Of a stretch of DNA of 22,208 nucleotides, positions 6,282-11,876 are shown piece by piece. The notes below the pieces were generated by a model, which worked only from the letters and a program-made list of their open reading frames with translations, made no database searches and was not told the origin of the DNA. The stretch comes from a virus. The position numbers and the translations under genes were made by a program. The stretch spans positions 1 through 22,208 of IMG/VR virus record IMGVR_UViG_3300013118_000123; one strand, written 5' to 3'. Numbering within the stretch: the first letter of the stretch is position 1; each line of letters starts with the position of its first letter.

Positions 6282-6398
6282 ATGAAAGTACAAGCAGAAG
6301 ACGAAAAGAAAGCAATTAAAGCAGCAGAAAGCTTCTTATATAAAGTAGTACAAGGATTAATGATAGTAGTAGCTAATTTACAGATTTACAGAGAATGA
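6282..6398 (+). CDS. Small hypothetical protein, 38 aa
   Basis: From ATG 6282 the product is a 38-residue peptide, MKVQAEDEKKAIKAAESF followed by LYKVVQGLMIVVANLQIYRE, i.e. a charged amphipathic helix then a hydrophobic segment. The frame is open back to 6147, but that would run through the preceding gene, so 6282 is the sensible start. The hydrophobic stretch (about 14 residues) is too short for a confident transmembrane call. No family is recognised. Confidence 0.5.
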   Translation: MKVQAEDEKKAIKAAESFLYKVVQGLMIVVANLQIYRE

Positions 6399-6413
6399 AA
6401 ACAAGTATCATAA

Positions 6414-6635
6414 ATGAAGCAGTATTTTAAACATATATTAAGCCTTATAACATCACCTAAGATAAAATCATATAGACAATACCTATATGAAAACGGTGAC
6501 TATATACAAATGCTGTATTTTTATCATACAGCATCAGTACATACTTTAGAATTTATATCATTAAGAAGATATATAATATATTTAAAACTTATTAACTACA
6601 CATATGGGGAAAAACAAATACATAGAAACACCTGA
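6414..6635 (+). CDS. Hypothetical protein, 73 aa, rich in Tyr and Ile
   Basis: A 73-residue ORF with many aromatic residues (YRQYLYENGDYIQMLYFYH) and a basic start. No family is known. It begins 15 bp after the previous stop and overlaps the start of the small terminase gene by 32 bp. Such an overlap is longer than is usual here, so either the last part is fortuitous or the two genes are coupled. It could be real but is among the weaker calls. Confidence 0.4.
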   Translation: MKQYFKHILSLITSPKIKSYRQYLYENGDYIQMLYFYHTASVHTLEFISLRRYIIYLKLINYTYGEKQIHRNT

Positions 6636-7086
6636 AAAAATGTGGGAGCTATTCTGTAACTACAGAAAGGAGACAAAAGAAAATCCCATATACAAGGCGG
6701 AACAAAAAAGAGGAAGCACAATTCTACCAAAAGACCTTTCTAATGTTTCACAAGAAACGCTAAACCAGTCTTTAAACTCTATAGTGCAAATACCAACACC
6801 TAGACCCCTGACATTAGAAGGGTTTGAAAACTATGTAGCTGATCAAGAAGTTTGCCTTTCTGTAGATCAATATTTTAGTAACCAAGATGGCTTGTATGAT
6901 GAATATATGGGTATCTGTTCACGTATACGAAAAGTTATAAGACAAGATCAGATCGAGGGAGGAATGGCAGGAGTTTACAACCCAAGCATTACACAGCGTC
7001 TTAATGGATTAACAGACAAAAAAGAAACAACATTAAAAGGATCAATAAACGTTCCTAATTTACCAGACATAGGAGATCGAAAATAA
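6604..7086 (+). CDS. terS: Terminase small subunit
   Basis: A 160-residue protein with the features of small terminase/DNA-packaging proteins in this phage type: RPLTLEGFENYVADQEV, then SVDQYFSNQDGLYDEYMGICSRIRKVIRQDQIEGGMAGVYNPSITQRLNGL in sequence (about residues 64-139). Together these form the helical DNA-binding region and oligomerisation core. The C-terminal tail (DKKETTLKGS onward) probably contacts the large subunit. Its role is to recognise the packaging site and start headful or cohesive-end packaging with TerL, which follows directly. The TerL reading frame is already open inside the last codons of this gene. Confidence 0.85.
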   Translation: MGKNKYIETPEKMWELFCNYRKETKENPIYKAEQKRGSTILPKDLSNVSQETLNQSLNSIVQIPTPRPLTLEGFENYVADQEVCLSVDQYFSNQDGLYDEYMGICSRIRKVIRQDQIEGGMAGVYNPSITQRLNGLTDKKETTLKGSINVPNLPDIGDRK

Positions 7087-7123
7087 ATTTAAATACACAA
7101 AGGCGTATTTCAAGATTAAAGAC

Positions 7124-8299
7124 TTGATTATGAATAACCCAAATGAAAATGTGTTCATTGTAAAAGGGGGGCAAGGTGCGTCGAAAACTATTTCTATAAT
7201 TGAATTAATTATACAATCTTTACTTAGTTCTGAAAAAGAAGCTTCAATACTTTCTTCAGAGTTATCAAAAATGAAACGCACAGTAATTCGAGACTATAAA
7301 AAAGTTGCTAAAGATTGGGGAGTGATGCGAGATGAAAAAGACTTCAATCGATCAGAAAGTAAGCATGAGTATTCTAACGGAAGTTATTTAGATTTTCTTG
7401 GAGCAGATGTCACAGATTTAGGAAAAGGCTTTAGACGTGATATTTTATATATAAACGAAGCAGATAGGATGGATATTGATACTGCTGTGCAATTCATTTC
7501 AAGAGCAAAACTTACTATCATTGATTACAACCCTGATTCTTTATTTTGGGGTGATGACTACATAAATAAAAATAACACATTAACATTAACCTACTTAGAT
7601 AATGAATACTTAGATGAAAGCGAAAAAAGGTCTATACTTGATTACAAGGTGAAAGGTTTTTATAAATCAGATTTACCATTTAAATTATTATTTGATGAAA
7701 GCAATATTAAAAATTCATATTGGGCTAATAAGTGGCGAGTTTATGGATTAGGGCTTGTAGGTCAATTAGAAGGTGTTGTGTTTAGTAATTGGAAGATTGT
7801 AGACAATATACCAAACGACGCAAAAAAGATAGGTAGAGGCGGTGATTTTGGTTACACCAATGATCCGACAGCAATAACAGATATTTATAAATATAACAAC
7901 GTTAGAATATTAGATGAATTATGCTATCGAAAAGCAATGAGTAATAAGCAAATAGCTAAAGTTATTCCTGATAAATTACCAAGTTACTTTGATAGTGCAG
8001 AGCCTAAAAGTATTGACGAAATAAAAACTTATGGAGTGCGAGCTATTGGAGCAGAAAAAGGAAAAGATAGCATTGTTTACGGAATAGGAATAATGCAAGA
8101 GCAGGAGTATTGGATAACAAGAAGGTCAAAAAATGTTATAAATGAATTTAAAAAATATACTTGGAAAGTAGATAAAAGAACAAATCAAACGCTAAATGTG
8201 CCTATAGATGAATATAATCATGCAATAGATGGTGTAAGATATCATGAAATGGAAACATTGAAGCCTAAAAAACGTAGAAGTGTAAGAATAAGGGTCTAA
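7124..8299 (+). CDS. terL: Terminase large subunit (ATPase-nuclease)
   Basis: Numbering from TTG 7124, the ATPase part has Walker A GGQGASKT (15-22), Walker B ILYINEAD (107-114) and a coupling-type TIIDYNP (131-137). The nuclease part has acidic residues in GGDFGYTNDPTA (Asp241), YFDSAEP (Asp290) and NHAIDGVRY (His366, Asp369). It pumps DNA into the prohead and cuts it. At 391 aa it is slightly short, mainly at the N-terminus. The first ATG is 7130, yet the frame is open back to 7073 and the codons there spell a protein-like NKFKYTKAYFKIKDLI, a style seen at the start of related terminases. The true start may therefore lie upstream, perhaps at ATC 7076. It ends TAATG with the next gene. Confidence 0.93.
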   Translation: MIMNNPNENVFIVKGGQGASKTISIIELIIQSLLSSEKEASILSSELSKMKRTVIRDYKKVAKDWGVMRDEKDFNRSESKHEYSNGSYLDFLGADVTDLGKGFRRDILYINEADRMDIDTAVQFISRAKLTIIDYNPDSLFWGDDYINKNNTLTLTYLDNEYLDESEKRSILDYKVKGFYKSDLPFKLLFDESNIKNSYWANKWRVYGLGLVGQLEGVVFSNWKIVDNIPNDAKKIGRGGDFGYTNDPTAITDIYKYNNVRILDELCYRKAMSNKQIAKVIPDKLPSYFDSAEPKSIDEIKTYGVRAIGAEKGKDSIVYGIGIMQEQEYWITRRSKNVINEFKKYTWKVDKRTNQTLNVPIDEYNHAIDGVRYHEMETLKPKKRRSVRIRV

Positions 8300-8829
8300 T
8301 GAAAAACATAACAGTAAAACAATATTTAAAACTTAGAGACAAGTTAGATTACAACTTGTTATTAAGCGCTTTGAAACCTAAAGACAGTTTTCATTATGAA
8401 TTTAGCTTAGACAAACTTAGCTACAATGATGTGAGACGCTTGGAAATGATGTTGACAAATGTAAATACAATGGAAGATGTAAAAAATATATTCATGTTAG
8501 CATACAAGTGTGAGGAGTCACATTTTTGGCAACTATCAATAGTAGATTTCTTTCATACTAAGGGGTTTATCGCTGATTTTTTTGTAAATTTAAAAAGAAA
8601 AGAAGTTCAATTATTTCAAAGCTTCGATAAGGATTCCTTAAAATGGAATGCCGCGGCTGGAGATACTTTAAAACCTTATGAGTCTATAGCGATAATAGAT
8701 GCTTATTCAAAAGTATATGGCGGACATCCTGAAGTAAACGGGGAAATGAAATATAGTGTGATAATGTTTTATGCATCGTACAATGCGAAAATAAACATGA
8801 TTCAAAAAGAAGTTAAAAAAATGCGTTAA
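8299..8829 (+). CDS. Hypothetical late protein, 176 aa
   Basis: A 176-residue, probably helical protein starting one base inside the terL stop (TAATG), so coupled to terminase. Segments such as KWNAAAGDTLKPYESIAIID and AYSKVYGGHPEVNGEMKY stand out. The KVYGG-PEV-MKY pattern looks like a helical module found in tail-assembly or structural accessory proteins, but I cannot assign it. Aromatic content is high. There is no signal or membrane segment. It could be a head-tail or tail-chaperone component. Confidence 0.75.
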   Translation: MKNITVKQYLKLRDKLDYNLLLSALKPKDSFHYEFSLDKLSYNDVRRLEMMLTNVNTMEDVKNIFMLAYKCEESHFWQLSIVDFFHTKGFIADFFVNLKRKEVQLFQSFDKDSLKWNAAAGDTLKPYESIAIIDAYSKVYGGHPEVNGEMKYSVIMFYASYNAKINMIQKEVKKMR

Positions 8830-8839
8830 AATGCTGATT

Positions 8840-8902
8840 TTGTAGAAAATAAGCGAATATTAAAATTAATATTCCGATATTTACATAGCCAAAATTCTAC
8901 AA
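8840..8902 (+). repeat. Nested inverted repeat between late genes
   Basis: An outer stem TTGTAGAA (8840-8847) / TTCTACAA (8895-8902) encloses a second perfect stem GAATATTA (8855-8862) / TAATATTC (8867-8874) with a 4-nt loop. This fills most of the 94-bp gap before the gene at 8924. No T tract follows, so it is not an ordinary terminator. It may be an RNA processing or translation-control element, or an operator pair. The TTCTAC arm recurs in the hairpin at 17402-17417. Confidence 0.45.
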
Positions 8903-8923
8903 TGACGAAAATATAATATATAA

Positions 8924-9385
8924 ATGGCGAGAGATATAGTAGAAATATTTGAAGAGTATAGTGTTAGTAAGAATTATTTTTTTACTCACGGCACAAGGAA
9001 TGTTTTAAACCTTTTACAAGTAAGAGATGCTATAGAACCAAATAAGATTTATTTATTATCCGAAGATGTTAAAAGAGAATCTGAAATAGGTGATATGGGA
9101 TTATCAAGAAACGCGAAAATCTTCACAGGAAGATATTTAATTGCCTACCACGACGACAAATCAACTCATGTTTATAACGAGAATAATTCTGATGTCAATC
9201 AATCAAAATACAAAACTAAAATAAAACCTTTATTCGTAGAGTTTGATTCTTTGGAGAGTCAATTAATTTCGTGTGAGGGTTACGACATTTTAAGCCATAG
9301 TTTTGTTGAAGCTTATAATATATTCGATGGGAATTTAACAGGGCTTTTTTGCACTTATAAAATCAGAGCTTATGACAGAGGATAA
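8924..9385 (+). CDS. Probable neck/tail-completion protein, 153 aa
   Basis: A 153-residue protein. It is helical at the start (ARDIVEIFEEYSVSKNYFF), has a central loop region (EIGDMGLSRNAKIFTGRYLIAY), and ends with strands (NIFDGNLTGLFCTYKIRAYDRG) that resemble the closing strands of tail-terminator-like proteins. Size and position, next to an HK97 gp10-like gene, suit a tail terminator or head-completion protein. This is inference, as no specific motif is present. It overlaps the next gene by 14 bp. Confidence 0.6.
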   Translation: MARDIVEIFEEYSVSKNYFFTHGTRNVLNLLQVRDAIEPNKIYLLSEDVKRESEIGDMGLSRNAKIFTGRYLIAYHDDKSTHVYNENNSDVNQSKYKTKIKPLFVEFDSLESQLISCEGYDILSHSFVEAYNIFDGNLTGLFCTYKIRAYDRG

Positions 9386-9584
9386 ATGTAAAGTAAATGA
9401 AGGGTGTATATTCTTTAAGCATAAAGGAAGAAGTGTAACAGGTAACTTATCAGATGATTTAAAAAACGGAAATTTAGTTATTGTTTACGGTGATGGAAGT
9501 ATATTAAAAAGTGACGCTATAGGAAAAGAATATTTTAAAAATAATTTTGAATCAATTAATTTACCTAAAATAAATGACAAGTGA
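9372..9584 (+). CDS. Small hypothetical protein, 70 aa
   Basis: A 70-residue protein, MTEDKCKVNEGCIFFKHKGRS at the start, then turn-rich beta segments (GNLVIVYGDGSILKSDAIG). Two Cys at the N-terminus (6 and 12) are the only notable residues. It may be a small beta-barrel-like structural or assembly factor. It overlaps both neighbours by a few bases, consistent with a packed late operon. No family is recognised. Confidence 0.6.
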   Translation: MTEDKCKVNEGCIFFKHKGRSVTGNLSDDLKNGNLVIVYGDGSILKSDAIGKEYFKNNFESINLPKINDK

Positions 9585-9732
9585 AGATAAAATAAAGCAG
9601 TTTACTGAAGTGAATGAAAAAGCAGAACAGTACGCAACCAACGAAGCAGGACATGTAAATCTAATTCAAAAAAGAGCTTTTTTGGAAGGCTTTAATTTTG
9701 CTGAAAAATATTTCAAAATAAAATATGAGTAA
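9574..9732 (+). CDS. Small hypothetical protein, 52 aa
   Basis: A 52-codon ORF starting at ATG 9574 inside the previous gene (11 bp overlap). The product is an amphipathic helical protein (MTSEDKIKQFTEVNEKAEQY, then LIQKRAFLEGFNFAEKYFKI). Acidic and hydrophobic positions alternate regularly, which argues for real coding. It overlaps the next small gene by 8 bp. No family is recognised. Confidence 0.6.
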   Translation: MTSEDKIKQFTEVNEKAEQYATNEAGHVNLIQKRAFLEGFNFAEKYFKIKYE

Positions 9733-9895
9733 AAAGTGTAATATAACATACAAGGTTTTAGGAAGTAGTCAAAAAACTTTAAGATACAAAATAAAGGAAG
9801 CTGAAAAGAAAGAGGACTACGAAAAATGCGCAAGACTCCAACAGGAATTGCAGAGCGAAAAAATAAAAGATTTGTTGAGACAATGCAAACGTTAG
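9725..9895 (+). CDS. Small protein with UVR-like helix, 56 aa, overlapping the next gene
   Basis: A 56-codon ORF from ATG 9725. Residues 21-50 (YKIKEAEKKEDYEKCARLQQ, then ELQSEKIKDL) resemble the UVR motif, the short helical hairpin of UvrB/UvrC and many small bacterial proteins (pattern A-x-x-x-x-D/N-[FY]-E-x-[AC]-A-x-L). That would make it a protein-protein adaptor. It is encoded in a different frame from the gp10-like gene, overlapping it by 70 bp if that gene starts at 9826 or 13 bp if it starts at 9883. The likeness is by eye only. Confidence 0.5.
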   Translation: MSKKCNITYKVLGSSQKTLRYKIKEAEKKEDYEKCARLQQELQSEKIKDLLRQCKR

Positions 9896-10347
9896 TTAAA
9901 GAATTCGAATTATTAAAAACTGATCTCATTGCTGAGTATGACGCAAAAGGAATGCGTGCTAGTGGAAATTGGGCGAACTCTTTAGAAGTTGTACAAGAAA
10001 ACCCTTTCAATGTTAAAATAATTGGACTTGATTATTCTCAACAATTAGAAAGCGGTAGAAGTTCAGGAACTATGCCGCCCGTAAGTGTAATTGAACAATG
10101 GATAAAAGATAAAAACATATTTGAACAAGCGAGTAATGAACTAGCAGTATCTGCTTTAGCGTGGGCAATAGCAAAAAAAATACAGCGCGAGGGATGGGAT
10201 AGAGAAGGTTACGGCGGTGTTGATTTGATCAGCGATGTAGTAACACCGAAAAGAATACAAGATATAATTGATAAGGTAGGCGCAGAGTTAGCGGTAACTC
10301 ATTCAGAGTTGTTTATAGAGAATATTAAAGAAAGTTTTGCGGTATGA
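9826..10347 (+). CDS. HK97 gp10-like neck/tail-completion protein
   Basis: A 173-residue protein. The central motif IGLDYSQQLESGRSSGTMPP followed by VSVIEQWIKDKN, ALAWAIAKKIQREGW and a C-terminal amphipathic helix pair is characteristic of the HK97 gp10-like family, which joins head to tail or completes the tail end. ASGNWANSLEV (about 46-56) is the usual first strand region. The annotated start gives a 70-bp overlap with the previous gene. ATG 9883 (METMQTLV, residue 20) would leave only 13 bp and fits the family start better, so the true product may be 154 aa. Confidence 0.75.
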   Translation: MRKTPTGIAERKNKRFVETMQTLVKEFELLKTDLIAEYDAKGMRASGNWANSLEVVQENPFNVKIIGLDYSQQLESGRSSGTMPPVSVIEQWIKDKNIFEQASNELAVSALAWAIAKKIQREGWDREGYGGVDLISDVVTPKRIQDIIDKVGAELAVTHSELFIENIKESFAV

Positions 10348-10388
10348 TAAAGTATGAATACAACCCAATGTTTCAAGCAATGAAATAA
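10344..10388 (+). pseudogene. 14-codon ORF, possibly the 5' part of an interrupted small gene
   Basis: ATG 10344 forms an ATGA overlap with the stop of the gp10-like gene and opens MIKYEYNPMFQAMK, ending at TAA 10386. The same frame then runs on without interruption through IEV into the next ATG (10398) and the 31-codon ORF ending at 10493. Read together they would make one 49-aa protein interrupted by a single stop codon. Two tiny independent ORFs are also possible. Confidence 0.35.
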
Positions 10389-10397
10389 ATAGAAGTT

Positions 10398-10493
10398 ATG
10401 AGGGTTTCGTTAGATTTAGAAAGGAAATATTTTTATGAAGGAAACTATAAATTATTTGACAATGGCAAAGAAAAAATACAAGAAAAAGGATAG
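10398..10493 (+). CDS. Small hypothetical protein, 31 aa
   Basis: A 31-codon ORF (MRVSLDLERKYFYEGNYKLF, then DNGKEKIQEKG) in the same frame as the preceding 14-codon ORF. It is charged with several aromatic residues and has no known family. It may be a free gene or the 3' part of an interrupted 49-codon gene. Its end overlaps a lysine-rich ORF in another frame by 32 bp. Confidence 0.4.
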   Translation: MRVSLDLERKYFYEGNYKLFDNGKEKIQEKG

Positions 10494-10539
10494 TGACAGT
10501 AAGAGCAAATCTAAAGCCACCAAGAAGAAAAAAGCATAA
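10462..10539 (+). CDS. Lysine-rich basic peptide, 25 aa
   Basis: ATG 10462 opens a 25-codon ORF with 13 Lys (MAKKKYKKKDSDSKSKSKAT, then KKKKA). Peptides of this kind, starting MAKKKYKKK, occur in phages and Bacteroidetes as small DNA- or RNA-binding proteins. It could condense DNA or bind nucleic acid, but an A-rich genome makes Lys runs by chance easy. It overlaps the previous ORF by 32 bp. Confidence 0.35.
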   Translation: MAKKKYKKKDSDSKSKSKATKKKKA

Positions 10540-10578
10540 TTATACATAGAGCCAAAGAAGAAGATAAAATGATAAGTG

Positions 10579-11724
10579 ATGGCAATAACATTTACAACAC
10601 CAATTCCAACAGATAGATTTATATTATCTGAAGAAAACAGAGTAGTTACTTTTTCTACTGATTCAGGAGTTCAGTCCGTTTATTGTGATATAAACATCGG
10701 TACAGAAGCAAGCTTGCGAGTATACCCTTTACCCGATGGAACTTTTTGGGTTAACTTAGTAGAGTTTCTTTCTCCTTTGTTAAGAAATTATGATGATAAC
10801 ATAGATCCTACAACAATAGACCCAACAGACATTGATACATTTGTATTCGATTGGAGTCGTGTTTTTTTAAATTCTAGTATCGACTTTACGTTACGACTTA
10901 TAACAGATGTAGAGGAAACAGCATCTTTTACTCCTTATGTTCTACTAGGGTCAGAGCAAATAAAAGATTATAAAAAAGGTTTTACAGTATCAGGAAACTC
11001 TAGTTTTGTGTTGTCTCCATTAAAAAAAGATACTGCAAATACTTTTCATATGAGATATTGGGAAGGTTATCCATTCGATTTCTGTTTAAGTAGAAATATT
11101 CCAACCTTAACAAATCCTCAGCAGATAACAAACTTAACGAATGGCATTACTTCACCAGATATAGCTACACCTTATTCAGTAAATAGAATATTTATAAGTG
11201 ATGGAGATACTAACACAACGATAGAAGACTATCTTCCTTTAGCTAGCGGATACAATAAACTAAGTTTAAACAATAATATATTCATTGAATTATGGAAACA
11301 TGCTAGTGAGTGTGGAGTTTATTTTAAGTGGCTTAATGTTTTAGGTGGTGGGTGGAATTATTGGCTATTTAACAGTTATGAAAAAATTCAAAAAAACATA
11401 AGTAATAGAGGGGTTATTAATAATGACTTCTACAATATTGAAGACACAGTAAGTCAATTTAAATCTTTAGGTAAAACAGCGGTTGATACTTATACTGTTT
11501 TAGCGGACTTCATAACAAATGATGATGTAGATTTATTGAAAGGCATCTTAATTTCTCCAAAAGTTTATTTGTTCACAGGGACAAGGTTTTCAAGAAACAC
11601 TTTTAACGATTGGATAGAAATACAGATTAACAATAGGCAGCAAATAATTAAAAACGCAAAAGAAAAAAACAATGAGTTTTTAATCGAATTTACTATGCCA
11701 GAGGATTATACTATAACATTATGA
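10579..11724 (+). CDS. Probable tail structural protein, 381 aa
   Basis: A beta-rich 381-residue protein with no transmembrane or signal segments. It begins MAITFTTPIPTDRFILSEEN; a GTG two codons upstream (10576) is the alternative start. Distinct stretches include MRYWEGYPFDFCLSR (about 158-172) and GGGWNYWLFNSYEKIQKN, with a C-terminal part that resembles a receptor or distal-tail domain (SPKVYLFTGTRFSRNTFNDWIEIQI). I know proteins of this style in Bacteroidetes phage tail operons. A tail-tip or baseplate role is inferred from position upstream of the tape measure gene. It is coupled by ATGA to the membrane protein gene. Confidence 0.65.
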   Translation: MAITFTTPIPTDRFILSEENRVVTFSTDSGVQSVYCDINIGTEASLRVYPLPDGTFWVNLVEFLSPLLRNYDDNIDPTTIDPTDIDTFVFDWSRVFLNSSIDFTLRLITDVEETASFTPYVLLGSEQIKDYKKGFTVSGNSSFVLSPLKKDTANTFHMRYWEGYPFDFCLSRNIPTLTNPQQITNLTNGITSPDIATPYSVNRIFISDGDTNTTIEDYLPLASGYNKLSLNNNIFIELWKHASECGVYFKWLNVLGGGWNYWLFNSYEKIQKNISNRGVINNDFYNIEDTVSQFKSLGKTAVDTYTVLADFITNDDVDLLKGILISPKVYLFTGTRFSRNTFNDWIEIQINNRQQIIKNAKEKNNEFLIEFTMPEDYTITL

Positions 11725-11876
11725 ACATGATATATTTTATAACAGGTTGCTTAGTTGGATTTTTTGTAATAAATACTATTCAATGGAGTATTGCTACAAA
11801 AATAACCAGATTATTAAACAAGAAAAATTTAGAGGATAGTATAAAAGATGAAGTAAAAAAACATTCTGAAAATTGA
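11721..11876 (+). CDS. Small single-pass membrane protein, 51 aa
   Basis: A 51-codon ORF starting at ATG 11721 in an ATGA overlap with the previous gene. Residues 3-23 (MIYFITGCLVGFFVINTIQW) form one hydrophobic segment, followed by a charged, helical C-terminal tail (TRLLNKKNLEDSIKDEVKKH). Its TGA stop (11874-11876) overlaps the TTG start of the next gene (11873). Such single-pass proteins with basic tails in phages can be holin-like, spanin-like or tail-associated. No lysis gene is adjacent, so the function is open. Confidence 0.6.
   Translation: MNMIYFITGCLVGFFVINTIQWSIATKITRLLNKKNLEDSIKDEVKKHSEN

Noticed and set aside
10576-10578. GTG as start of the 381-aa tail protein
   Set aside because: GTG is immediately followed by ATG 10579; ATG is the more likely start.
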